From Euborellia annulipes (Eukaryota > Arthropoda > Insecta > Dermaptera > Anisolabididae), in NCBI GenBank assembly GCA_023213315.1, contig JAKCPI010010839.1, positions 1-64,000 on the forward strand: a stretch of 64,000 nucleotides of DNA. The letters run 5' to 3'. The notes below the pieces were generated by a model that was given only the letters and a program-made list of their open reading frames with translations, did not search any database and had not been told where the DNA came from. Every line of letters begins with the position of its first letter. The stretch's first letter is position 1. Position numbers and translations under genes: made by a program. Below, one piece after another: positions 33,670 through 44,170 of this stretch.

Positions 33670-33747
33670 TTAAATGAACTCATTAGTTAACTGCAAGGCA
33701 AGTAACGTTGTGATGATGCTTGCAGACAAATAAAAATTGATGAAATT
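33670..33747 (-). CDS. Putative duplicate terminal exon
   Basis: Minus-strand paralogue of 32824-32895: acceptor TTCAG, phase 0, 25 sense codons (NFINFYLSASIITTLLALQL then TNEFI) and TAA. It lies upstream of the exon at 33040-33155 in transcription order, so it might be an alternative terminal exon or a relic of duplication. Confidence 0.3.
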   Translation of the reverse strand, partial: NFINFYLSASIITTLLALQLTNEFI

Positions 33748-34239
33748 CTGAAAATAAAAAAAATTATTATTAAAAAATTTGTAAAGATCATATGATGCTT
33801 AGTGAGAGAAATAATTTAAAAAAATCGTTGTGTGATTATAAATTAAATCATGATTAAATAATTAAATATATATTTAGAGGTCAAAGTAAGAAATATATTA
33901 AAATAATAGGAAATTATTAAAATAAAAAAAAAAATCTTACAAACAAAAAAATATTTTATGAAATGGTAGTTCGAATACTCAGATTTAATGAAAAAATTAT
34001 AAATTTATATTATTTTCATAATGAAAATGAATTTAATTTGAAACTAAAATGATTAAAAAAACAAGAAAATATTAAATAAATGTGAATAAATTGTCCTAAC
34101 CTGCTGCTACATTAATAAGGTGAAAGTTGCAAATATATTTAATATCCGAGTGAATTTATTAAAAATATTCAATCTAAAGAAATAGAGGAAGGAATTTTTT
34201 AATAAATAAATAAATCACTAACCTTATTAAAATGCAAAT

Positions 34240-34730
34240 AAATGAGATTATATACACTGGTAAATGACAGCTGAAGGCAGAACGAGGCAAACATGGCGGA
34301 GGTAAGAAAAGAGATGAGGCATCGAGCACAGAGAAAGCAGAGGTGGGTTTAATTACTTGTTGATATACAAAAACACTTTCTATAATTGCAAATAAAAAAA
34401 AAATAAAATATTAATTTATTTATTTTAATATTTAAATATAATATTTTAATTAAAAGAAGAAAAATACTCACTTTTTATTACTCATAGGTTTCAAGGGTTG
34501 ATTCAATTACTTGATATAAAGGCAGGAACAAAATAAAGATTAGTTCAATTACTTGTTGAAATTCATATAAAGAAACTGTATAATTATAAATGAATAAATA
34601 AATAAAATATTGATTAATTTGACTATTTAAATGAAATTCTTTTTAATTAATAGAAAAATAAAATTTTCATTAGTAACACTGTTTTTATCTGCATAAAAGT
34701 TGGTTCAATGACATGTTGAAATATAAAAAC
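34240..34730 (-). repeat. Diverged repeats related to exon cassettes
   Basis: The motif GTTCAATTACTTGTTGAAAT recurs at about 34350, 34497, 34548 and 34693 with varied spacing. At 34262-34345 the minus strand holds CCTCTGCTTTCTCTGTGCTC and TTCTGCCTTCAGCTGTCAT, resembling the exon-B cassettes, with TAAG/GTTAGT after it. The block appears to be another decayed, partly tandem copy. Confidence 0.4.
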
Positions 34731-34799
34731 CGAATGGAAATTTGAATTTATAAAATTGAGGCAATAAATAAAATATTTGCAAATGAATGATATTTTCTT

Positions 34800-35500
34800 A
34801 AAATAAAAAAAAAAAAACTTCTCGGGATCGTCACTCAGAAGCTGCTTTTACAATTTCGAAATTATGTTTTCTATTACTCTAGTAGGGGGTGGGGAAATGA
34901 AATAAAGATCCTGACAATTTTTTTTAAGGACCCCATATAAAAATATATATATATATATATATATAATATATATATATATATATAATATATTATATAAAGA
35001 TTACAATGACGGATTTAAAATGGACTCAGATGTCTAACAAGCATTTCAAGGGGGATATATATTTAATTCGATAATGATGACCCTCTGGCTGGCCGAAGGC
35101 GGGTGGCCCGGCTAGTAATTTCTTATTGACTCACAACTTTTTTTTATAAAATCATAAATATTTTGAAATTTTGATAAATAAATTCTAAAATTAATTTGAG
35201 ACACTAAACAACAAACTAATTAAATTACGATTATTTCCTTTTTTTTTTTAGAGGAATCTTATAAAAAAATTTTCTTACCCCCTATTCCTTTCAACTTTAG
35301 CTTTCCCGGTTGCCCAACATCCAGGCGTTCAAATAAAATACTAAAAGTTCACTACATTTAATATTCATAATCAAATAATAAAGACCTTTTTTGAGAATAG
35401 TATAAATAAATATACCTGGATCACAAATATCGATAATATCAAGGTTTTTTTCGTTATCGTTAATAATATTTACTCAACATGATGCCCGAAAACTAAAAAA
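34800..35500. other. AT-rich stretch with AT microsatellite
   Basis: An AT-repeat run covers about 34938-34992. A short GC-richer piece, CTGGCTGGCCGAAGGCGGGT, lies near 35087. No gene is supported. Confidence 0.5.
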
Positions 35501-35522
35501 AAAGAAAAGCGGGTTTACTTAC

Positions 35523-35586
35523 CAAACATGTAATCATCTAAATACGTAGGGGTACTATTTTCAATCTTCGCTTCTTGCCCAAAATA
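35523..35586 (-). CDS. Putative coding exon of unrecognised gene
   Basis: On the minus strand it has a strong donor TTTG/GTAAGTAAAC and an acceptor AAATACAG. It reads YFGQEAKIENSTPTYLDDYM F plus one base, so it leaves in phase 1 and can join the exon at 33040-33155. With this acceptor it enters in phase 0, which does not match the phase-1 end of 36591-36668. Using the AG inside GGGCAAG instead would start at phase 1 (AKIENSTP...) and fit. Which acceptor is used cannot be told here. Confidence 0.42.
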
Positions 35587-35799
35587 CTGTATTTGAATGA
35601 TGTGTTGATCGTGGATACAGAAGCGCGGATTATTTTATCTTCCTTTGTCCTTTTTTTTGAAATTAAAGCTATGCCCTTGGTAGAGTTCTCGCTTCATGAT
35701 TTAAAGATCGTTGGAAATTAGTTAAAATATATATAATTTTAACAGATATCATAGGCTTCATATAAAATTTGAACGATTTTCGGTAATTTTTGTCAGAAA

Positions 35800-35850
35800 T
35801 ATTTTAAAAAAATCTGGTAAGACTGTTCGCACAGAACACAACTTTAGATC
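35800..35850 (-). repeat. Fragment of the abundant repeat's hairpin end
   Basis: AATCTGGTAAGACTGTTCGC then ACAGAACACAACTTT, one arm only of the terminal hairpin. Confidence 0.5.
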
Positions 35851-36590
35851 ATTGCCATGCAATTTGCCGCCCCCCTCTCTTCCCCCGCGCCGTCCCTGGG
35901 TAACTAAGCCAAATTGATTTTAAAATTTTAATCTTTCTTTAAATTTGAGTCTAAAATTTTCTAGCCTCTAAAATTTTTGTTTTTATAAAAGAAATCCATT
36001 AAAAAATATATATTTTTTTTTTAAAAACAACGAAATAATCACAAGTAGAAAAAGCATGGGTGGGACTTGATATTGTCCCTCACTGTACCTTTGATTGCAA
36101 TATGTTCACTTTTCAAACGTTTCTTAATAACTAATTTGCAGGGCCGAGAGGCAAACTAAGCACGGGGGGACCTGGGGCGGCAAGATTTGTGAAAAAAACT
36201 TGCTTATTTACATATCTATAATTTGTTTTTAGAAATAGAAAAGTATTTGATGTTGAAAAGTATAGGTAATCAGAAGTCCACCGGCGTGTTAGGTTATTTC
36301 TCAGTGTTGGGGTGTTTGAGGGGGAGGGGGCGGCAAAAGAATCCACTGCCTAGAGGCGGCAAGTGCCTTAATCCGCACCTGCTAATTTAATTCTGTTTTT
36401 GTGAGCGACTTTTCCTATTTTGCCGTTCCCTGATATCTGCCCCCACTGCACCTTAGGGGGGACTAGATCCGGTCCTGTGCAGAGCTAAACCATTAGGTTC
36501 TTGTACTGACGAGGGTTCGCTATCTATTAATTGCTGAGTTGGCCAAAATGCATTTATTATATGCTGACAAATTTCTAAAAAGAAATTTAC

Positions 36591-36723
36591 CAAAACTAAT
36601 TGGCTCATTCTTCATTTTATCAATTTCCATAGCATTATCTTCTGGTTCTTTTTCTATACTATTTTTTTCTACGAAAACAAAAAAAAGAACACAATCAGAC
36701 ATAACGTAGGCGTCGACTCCCAA
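36591..36723 (-). CDS. Putative 5' coding exon of unrecognised gene
   Basis: On the minus strand the frame is open from GVDAYVMSDC to a donor TTTTG/GTAAATTT at 36590. The clear coding-like part is 36668-36591 (KNSIEKEPEDNAMEIDKMKN then EPISF plus one base), an acidic stretch typical of real coding DNA. Either the exon begins at an AG at 36669 (TTTTCGTAG), or translation starts at an ATG upstream (MSDCVLFF...), since the frame reads through. It leaves in phase 1, compatible with exons at 35586 (alternative acceptor) or 33155. Upstream, 36750-36960 is GC-richer and could be 5' UTR or promoter. Function unknown. Confidence 0.42.
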
Positions 36724-37076
36724 GGTTATACGAAACGGGGCAATAGTTTGATATTTGATGAAAAAACTGATATGATAAATTTATGATGAGGCTTATCTGA
36801 CTGAGAGCGAGTGCATGTACTAGTATTGTACTGTGAAAGAACCGAAGCGAAGAGAAGTTGAATGAGCGCTGTTGCTGCGGTAATGCTAGATGTATGTGGC
36901 GGCTAACTCTCAACTGCTCATCTAATATTATAATAATTTTTCTTTTGTAGGGGGTTATTAACGTCACATGAAAAAAGAGAGAAAGGAAAGATTGATTAAA
37001 TAAAGGATGAATTGGGATTTTCGATTCATTACCCCAAAATATCTCAAATCAAAAGTAATAAAACGAAAACACCATT

Positions 37077-37136
37077 AGCTCGGGTAACTCGTGGTCGCCA
37101 TCCACGTACTCACAAGATGTGAGCCCCTGAGTGAGA
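37077..37136 (+). repeat. SINE-like tail fragment (CTCGGGTAACTCGTGG)
   Basis: AGCTCGGGTAACTCGTGGTC and CATCCACGTACTCACAAGAT then GTGAGCCCCTGAG. The same segment is at 48412-48475 and 62638-62697, where it is the end of the longer GTCCTCGC element. Confidence 0.65.
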
Positions 37137-37139
37137 TCA

Positions 37140-37600
37140 TTTTTTATACAAATTTTATATCAAAGTCGGATAATAACTTTCATTTTTTTTTTTTATTCGA
37201 TAGATAAATCTAAAAATTTTATAAGTATATATACATTTATTTATAATTTAATAGAGATTAATCACAATCTAAATTTACATTTTTTTTTTTTTTTTTTAAT
37301 TAGGACATTTTTAAGTAGGAATTATAATTGCGTTTTGTATGTCTAAATCAAAACTAAAATTTTTTAAGCCTTAAGAAATAAATTTTACATTTTTTTTTTT
37401 TTTTTAATTGACACAAAAATATATATATATATCGTTTATAAATTATGATACGTTAAGCAACCATTTCAATTTATCTTTTAAGATTTTTATGGGATATTAA
37501 AATGGCTACTTGTTTTTAAAGATGGCCCCTTTTCGATCAAAACATGTTTTTTTTTCTTTTTTTTTGGAAGTCCATTTAAATAAATTTTAAAAATGAATTT
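37140..37600. other. AT-rich stretch without genes
   Basis: T-runs and AT-rich DNA only; the plus-strand frame at 37131-37346 is low-complexity F/I/N and not a gene. Confidence 0.5.
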
Positions 37601-37955
37601 CAGAGCGACGTAGCTAGTGAGGGGTGTGTTCTACTCGGGGTGCTAAAACTCCTTTTTTTTGTGAAAAATATTACACAATAATTAGAAGTTTAGAAATAAA
37701 AATAAAAACTCTTCATTTGTTATGAAACTCCTGACACATTTTTTATTTATTAGCCGTCCTAAACGTTTCAAGTTTCATAGACAATGGAGTTTTTTATTTT
37801 CAATTGTAAGGGAGGAAGAAATTATATTTTCGATAAATGTGTCTTAAGACCTCTCGAACGCTGACCATTCTCTTCAAATAATGAACTTTTTTAGTACTGT
37901 ACTCTAACAAAAGGAGAGAATAACTTCATCCTCCTCACTTCTAGCTACGCCACTG
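37601..37955. mobile_element. MITE with GTAGCTAG termini
   Basis: Inverted ends CAGAGCGACGTAGCTAGTGA and, on the right, TTCTAGCTACGCCACTG. The interior is AT-rich with no gene. It resembles other CAGTGGCGTAGC-type MITEs. The target duplication is unclear. Confidence 0.65.
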
Positions 37956-38469
37956 GTAAGTCCACTCAATTGATTTGCGTTATAACAACACTTTATCATT
38001 TAAATTAATTTATATGCAAATTAATTTAAATAAATTTAGAAAAAATAATAAATATAAAATTGGACTCGCAAAAATGGATGACATTTTTGTATTGGACATC
38101 AATATTTTAAGTTTGGATGAGTTTCTTTTTATAACTACTCTAAAGTAATTTAAAAAAAATTTTTGGCTCTGGTCTGATTAAAAAAAAAAAAAAAAACTAA
38201 ATTATTAATTTTAAATAACTATTATTTATAACTGAAACTAAGTTATTCGAATGTTTAACATTACAAGTATGAAGGCTCTAAAATATCTACGCAAGGCTTT
38301 TTATTATTAATTAATAATAACTAAGCCTAGAATCAAATGCCTTTTTTTTTTAATTTTATACATAATTTTTATTGTCTTTTAAACATACCTCTGGAATGTA
38401 ATTAAATTTTAAGAAGAAATTTTTGGAAGAATTTAAGAAATTTTTAATCGAAAAAAATACCAATATCTC

Positions 38470-38900
38470 TCAACAAAACAAAAAAATATTTTGCTGGACA
38501 AAATTTTATTCATGTAAATGTTTATAACATCAGACGAAGGACCGGGAACTAACTATATCCTGCACTGAGGATGATCAGGCGTTAGGCCGGCCGAAATATT
38601 TGCAAAAATATAGTAGTATGTCTTGCTAATCCGGCCTAATCGAGACCTGCCCGATTCTGAAAATGCCGGAACATTTAATATAATGCAAAATTCATACATA
38701 ATACTATTTAATACATACATAATAATGACACTTTCTTTTCTTAAATTACCACTTTTTTTTTCTTTTCAACACCCCGGATTAGCCGGTATGCCGGAGTATC
38801 GAAGTCCGGATTAGCAAAACTCTACTGTATAAGGCGATCGTGCTGTTTTATTTCACTCGGAACCACATCACAAAATTTTATTCATTTAAGAGGGATTCCC
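38470..38900. mobile_element. Single-arm motif element split by a pogo-like MITE
   Basis: Before the insert, the sequence has CTGAGGATGATCAGGC...GGCCGAAATATT (38575-38596), the same core as the fold-backs. After the insert it resumes at AAGGCGATCGTGCTG. The partner arm is not convincingly present. Confidence 0.5.
38611..38827. mobile_element. pogo/Tigger-like MITE
   Basis: A 217-bp element flanked by TA. The right end read inward is CAGTAGAGTTTTGCTAATCC, and the left end is TAGTAGTATGTCTTGCTAAT followed by CCGG. The CAGTAGA...AATCCGG pattern is that of pogo/Tigger non-autonomous elements. GCCGGA/CCGGAT motifs recur inside. No transposase; the open frame across it is incidental. Confidence 0.7.
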
Positions 38901-39249
38901 TGCTAGCGTAAAACGATAACAAAACAAGCAAATGATTAAAGAGGCAAAAAGTGGGGGGGGGCTGAATTTAGCATTTGGCTTTCCAATTTATTTATTTTTT
39001 CTAATATGGATATAAGGTCCATTTAGAAAAATTTTCAAATTTTATTAATCTGTGGCCATGAAGGAGTGGCAAAAAAGCTCAGGCCAACATGATTATGATT
39101 AATTAACGAGAATCACTTTAAGAGATTCAAACAGAAGAAATATTTTTAATACAAAAAAATATTTTGTTAAAAAGAAATTAATTCCTGAAGGGCCTACAAA
39201 CCGAGACCGCCTTAAGAAAGGCAGGAAAAACTGCCTGTGAGTGTTAACT

Positions 39250-39597
39250 GTCAATATTGGAATGGAGTCAGCCAAGGAAAGAATAAAAAACAATTTTTTC
39301 TGTCGACGTTTCGAGCGCCAATCACGCTCTTCCTCGGGACAGTCTAATGTCAATATTTACGGATGCGTAGTCAAATGAGTATCATTTGACATCATTGGTT
39401 AAATCAAGAAATGAACAAATCTTGCATTGTTGATGTTAATTTAAGTTCCGTTTGTTAATGTCAAATGATACTCATTTTACTACTATGTGTAAATATTGTC
39501 ATTAGAATGACCCGAGGAAGAGTGTGATTGGCGCTCGAAACGTCGACAGAAAAAATTGTTTTTTATTCTTTCCTTGGGCTGACTCCATTCCAATATT
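39250..39597. mobile_element. Fold-back element with core motif in both arms
   Basis: Arms of about 130 bp (CAATATTGGAATGGAGTCAG ... CTGTCGACGTTTCGAGCGCC) pair with the right side. The right arm has CCGAGGA, AGAGTG...CGCTC and GAAACGTCGAC (39512-39540); the left arm has the complement (39309-39337). The loop repeats TCAAATGATACTCAT in inverted form. Confidence 0.82.
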
Positions 39598-39599
39598 GA

Positions 39600-40610
39600 T
39601 ATTTAAAATATTAATTTTATAATAAATTAAAAATAAAATTTTAAAGAATATTTTTGAGAAAAAAAACTATATTTTCACTATATTCACCCTAAAGAACTTT
39701 AATAGTTATGAAATTTTATTAAATTTTAGAGTGAGCGAATAATTCTAAGAAAGGACGCCCAACTTTTGCCCTTAGGACAATAAATTTGTGCGTACAAAAT
39801 TTTAAGGATTTCCAAGGGGACAAGTTTTTATTAATTATTTTAAATTTTTGTTTTTTTTTTCGTTATTCGTTGTTTATTTATGGAATATTATTAATTAATT
39901 AAAATTTTCCATTTTTTCTTTAGGAATTTTATATTTTCCAATTTCGCTAAAAAAATTATAATTTTATTTATTTATTTTATAAAATAAATATATACATTTG
40001 ATTTATTATTCTATTTAAATTTAACTCAATAACCAGCTCTGAGTTCATCATTTAAATAATAGTTTAGATTACAGTATAAAAATAGATCATTTTAAATATT
40101 TATTAGTTTAAAATTTTTTTTACATAACAAACTTAAAAGAAATTAAAAAAGAAAAAAGGAATTAGGAAGAAAAAGGTGAAATTAAATAAATAATCAATTA
40201 TTTAAATAAATCAAAATTTTAATTATAATTTCAAAACTAAACATAAATCCTGCATTTATTTATTTATTTATTTTTTTTTAATAATTATATCATTAAATAT
40301 ACAATTTAAATTTTATTTTTATAACAAATTTGATAATTATCTGTTCTGTACAACATAAAAATGTTTCACTTTTATTTTTTTATCTTAACAACAAACAATA
40401 GCCAAAGCAATTTTCAGCCATTTTTTTTTTTTTTAGTATTTTTAATTATTTATTTATTTTTTTTTTGCAAATTAATTATTTATTTATTTAGAGAAATAAA
40501 ATTATTTACAGCATTAGAAACACCGAATAAAGCCCTAAAAATGATCCTTGTGATCCTGGCGGAATAAAATTAAAGGAACAAAAAAAAAATGCGATAAATT
40601 ATAAACATAA
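39600..40610. other. AT-rich stretch without genes
   Basis: Long A/T runs and TTTA repeats (about 40255-40270 and 40450-40490). No credible exon, palindrome or MITE. Confidence 0.5.
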
Positions 40611-40615
40611 TTAAT

Positions 40616-40950
40616 ATATTAATAAAAGAATTTGATTTTCGGTTTAATTATGGTTTATTTGTAAAAATTAAAACGTTTCGGCCACTCATTATCGCTAAGA
40701 TTACAATGATTGTTACATCTGAGACAATGTGAGATTGTCACAGATGTAACAATGTGATTGTCACAGATGTAACAATGTGAGAATGTCACAAATGTAACAA
40801 TGTAAGATTGTCACAAATGTAACATTTGTACAACACATTGTAATCTTAACTGAATTGCACCTGAAGACGGCCACAGAATGAATGGTCGAAATGTTGTAAT
40901 TTTTACAAATAATCCACAGTTTAACAGAAAATCAAATTCTTTTATTAATG
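40616..40950. mobile_element. Fold-back element with minisatellite loop
   Basis: The arms (TTAATAAAAGAATTTGATTT ... AAAATTAAAACGTTTCGGCC and its complement on the right) frame a loop made of about four tandem units of GATTGTCACAGATGTAACAA plus TGTGA (40721-40850). The right arm carries CTGAAGACGGCCA...TGGTCGAAATG (40861-40891), the core motif with a five-base stem. Confidence 0.8.
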
Positions 40951-41315
40951 ATAACAACTGTTAAAGCCTAAACTCCAAAATAATTAATATATGTTAATGT
41001 AAATTATTAAAAATCAGTAATAATTATCAATTACAAATTTATTTAAATATTTTTTTAATTGTATGACACTGAATTTTTAATTTTTTTTGTTAACATATAT
41101 ATAATAACTATCAACCAAAAATATAAACTTATTTTTTTTTAAATGAATCTTTCTTAAATAGACAAACTCTTAACCAGAAAAAAATATAGCGAGTTTGAAA
41201 GTTTAAGAAAAAAAATAAAATAAAATGAAGAGGGATTCATTTAAAAAATTGAAGTTTATCTTAATACCGTCACTCAGAGCGTTTATGTGCAGATATTCAA
41301 CTTAATCCTGGTGTT

Positions 41316-41390
41316 CATGGGCGTAACTAGGGGGTGCCGGGCGGGTTCCATGTCCCCTCCCCCCAGCTAAATTCCCTAGTTACGCCCATG
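41316..41390. mobile_element. Very short MITE, CATGGGCGTAACTAGGG termini
   Basis: A 75-bp element: CATGGGCGTAACTAGGGGGT at left and CCCTAGTTACGCCCATG at right, with C-tracts between. The termini are a 17-bp perfect inverted repeat. Confidence 0.75.
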
Positions 41391-41394
41391 ATGG

Positions 41395-42340
41395 TGATGT
41401 GTGCAAAAACAAGTGAAAAACTTGGTTTAGGGTCAGGATTCATTTTAGGGCAAAAAACGTTTCATTTGACATTCAATTAAATGTTAACAGAGAGGAAGCG
41501 CGAGCAAAAGAGGGCCTAAAAATGGGGCGAATGACGGTTGGGGAGGGAAATTCGAAACAGGAAAACTTATCCGAATTTAATTAAATAAAACAAATTGGGG
41601 TATTTATATATATATATAAAAAAAAATGAATTGTCTCCCCCCCGTACGAATCACAGTCGCTCAATATATATATGAACAGCCCCGAAGTCCCGTGCTCTCG
41701 CGAAAAAATATTTAAGCCATTATTGCAAATTATTTTTTCTTTTTTTTTTGCTGGCTAAACATTTAAAAGACAAACATACAGATTCATCAATCAAGCCTTT
41801 TACACAAACATTCATGTTATCTTGCACGCACACATTCATACGATATGCCTTAGATTTTTTGTTAAATGTCCTTTTAAATTTTTTTTTTCTTCCGCTTTCC
41901 TATCTTTCTTTGCACCATATATATATTATTATTAATATTTATATATATTCATATTTATTCATCAATTGGCGGCCTTTGAGAGTTTCGTTCCGTTACTCGG
42001 GCCCAAAAAATACTGAATGGATGCGTTCACCTTGGATAATTCAAATGCATAAAAATTAACGCAAGAAAGAGTGGGGAAAAAAAAAGAGAGATCATTATTA
42101 ATTAATATGAAATAAAGCGTGTGTTAGATTAACTAGTGTTGGAAATTAAAAAAAAAAAAATTGGTGTTAAAATGAAAGGCGAACGCATCTCTGATTTCTT
42201 TTTAAGAACATTTTGTGTATTGTTATTTTTTATTTGTTGTTTATGTCTATTGTGTATATCTTGCGTGTGTGTGGTTTTGTGTTTTTTTTTTGTCCAGAAG
42301 ATGCTTTTTATTTTTCTTAATTCTTCACTGATGAAGCACA
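41395..42340. other. Rac1: Region 3' of the Rac gene
   Basis: Downstream of the Rac stop on the minus strand. AATAAA appears on the minus strand at about 42308-42313 and repeatedly further down, so candidate poly(A) signals exist, but none can be chosen. The open frames at 41748-42059 and 42136-42459 are not independent genes (the second overlaps the Rac terminal exon). Confidence 0.4.
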
Positions 42341-42342
42341 TT

Positions 42343-42498
42343 CTAGAGGAGGACGCACTTCCGTTTCGGTTTCACCTGAAGTACAGGACAGAGAACAGCT
42401 CGGATGGCTTCGTCGAAAACCGTCTTCAGGCCTTTTTGTGTAAGAGCACTACATTCTAAGTATTTCACAGCGCCGATTTCTTTAGCCATTGAGAGACC
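42343..42498 (-). CDS. Rac1: Rac1-like GTPase, terminal coding exon (residues 142-192)
   Basis: Rac GTPases switch between GDP and GTP forms at the plasma membrane and drive actin remodelling, NADPH oxidase and polarity pathways. This exon is entered in phase 0 after TTTTTATTTAG. It encodes [20 protein letters not shown] (G5 motif C-S-A, guanine-base contact), the C-terminal helix [12 protein letters not shown], a basic stretch VKPKRK and the CAAX box CVLL, then TAG. A final Leu predicts geranylgeranylation. The 52 codons including the stop complete a 192-residue protein, the normal Rac1 length. It is intact. Rac1 and Rac2 paralogues cannot be separated securely from this sequence. Confidence 0.97.
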   Translation of the reverse strand, partial: GLSMAKEIGAVKYLECSALTQKGLKTVFDEAIRAVLCPVLQVKPKRKCVLL

Positions 42499-42795
42499 CT
42501 AAATAAAAATAAAAATTTAAAATAATATAATTAAGTCAAAAAAAGACGTAGGCAACCGCTTCACTTAAGAATACATTTAGTTGTGTTCAATAAAAGTCCT
42601 TTACAATGAATCACTTTAAATGACATTTCTTTGTCGCTGTAAATACAACTACATATATTTCTAAGAGTAACGAATGCCTGTTTCTTGATCAAAGGCTTAC
42701 AATACAATAACATCACTTATCCTATTTATTTCTTGATAGTTTTTATTTAAAATTAATTTTTTACATAGATCATGGCCTTTGACCTAAGGCTCAGG

Positions 42796-43165
42796 GGAGA
42801 GGCGTAACTACATTGACTGGCGCCCCACGCAGGAACAAGAATGAAGACCCCCTCCTGGAGAGGGCGTACATAGAAATCTTTTTTGGGGGGACCCGAAACG
42901 AATTTTTTTTTTTTTTTTTATTTTTTTTGCGGAACCAAATTTGTACCTTTTTTTTTTAGGAAAATGAAATTTCTTCAGCCGTGCGAAAATTTTTTTTTGC
43001 GGAACCATATTGTTCCGGCACGTGGAAAAAATTTTTCCCCTCTCATGAAATTTTTTTTTTTTTTTTTAGGAACACGAAATTTTTTTCTCCGTGCGAAAAT
43101 TTGTTCCGGAAAATTTTTGCGCCCGGGTCTCTGAGCCCCTTGACCTGCTACGCCCTCCACCCTCC
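42796..43165. mobile_element. MITE-like element in the Rac intron
   Basis: AGAGGCGTAACTACATTGAC at left and CTGCTACGCCCTCCACCC at right, with repeated GCGGAACCAAATTT, AGGAAAATGAAATT and GTGCGAAAATTT blocks between T-runs. These internal repeats resemble those at 44171-44595. Frames over it are artefacts. Confidence 0.5.
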
Positions 43166-43839
43166 CGCATTACGGGGTCTGCGGGGGTGTTATCCCTGGC
43201 TCAGGGGTTTAGGCTTCTTGTGCCAAAGGTCAAGGGTCCGTTGTCTTTGGGTTGAGGGGTTTTTTTTAAAGGACTTTTCTGTTTGGAATTAAGCAGGAAC
43301 TTTCAGGTGTTTTATGGTTATTATTATTTAAAACAAATGTTTTTAAATGAAAATCAAGAAAGTTTCGAAGGCCAAAAAAAAATCTAAGTGATATGTTTCA
43401 AAATGGATAGTTTTTTTTTTTTTTTTTAGATTCTTTTTCAGGGTGTTGAATGTTTCCCGATAGCCATCGATACTATATATTTAAACAATTGTATAATAAA
43501 GACAAACCCCTAAATAACTTCAGTAGACAAAAAGGGTAAAAAAAAAAGATTTTTGGCATCATAGACCGTTCCTATTTGTTTCCAGATAGGTAAACTTCTA
43601 CAGATGCTTACATTAAAAAATAAAAATGCACAAAAACAATTACATTTAAATTTACACAAATATATGAATTTACATATTTCTAAGTTTCTGTAAATTCTTC
43701 TAAAATAGTTTGAAAATCCAATTTTCTTGCTTCTTCACTTTCAATCGATATTTATAATTTATCCTTTATCGTCAAAAGCTATTTGCTTTAAATTTCGAAA
43801 AATAACTTTTTGTTAATTTTGGTGGTGATGCGGAGGCCT

Positions 43840-43965
43840 TCAAGTGCTGAGGCCCGATTGGGGCCAATCGCTCCAATTCGGACCTGTTTATTTCAATTGA
43901 TTGGTATTCAATACAATTGAAATAAACTTTTATTGTATGGGGTTGAAGGTGAACCTTAACAAAAG
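43840..43965 (-). repeat. Degraded SINE-like hairpin segment
   Basis: GTTTATTTCAATTGATTGGT and its near complement ACAATTGAAATAAAC form a hairpin like the SINE tails at 3991 and 51311. The neighbouring tRNA-like head is not convincing. Confidence 0.35.
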
Positions 43966-44170
43966 AGGTAAGAATTCTGTGACCACTGTGCTATGTATCA
44001 ATAATCTCAAATCGTATTGGAGAGTATTGGGGGTCAAAAGCCCTGCCTCACCAATTTTTTTATATGAAAAATAGGAAAGTTTTTAAACAAAAAGACTCGG
44101 TGATACTTTTTGAAATCGAAGTTTTTTTTTTTTTTTTTTTTTTGTCTAACTGTAAGATCTTTTTCGCCAT

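Noticed and set aside
40721..40850. CRISPR-like array
   Set aside because: The units are directly adjacent imperfect repeats without unique spacers, in a eukaryotic fold-back loop.
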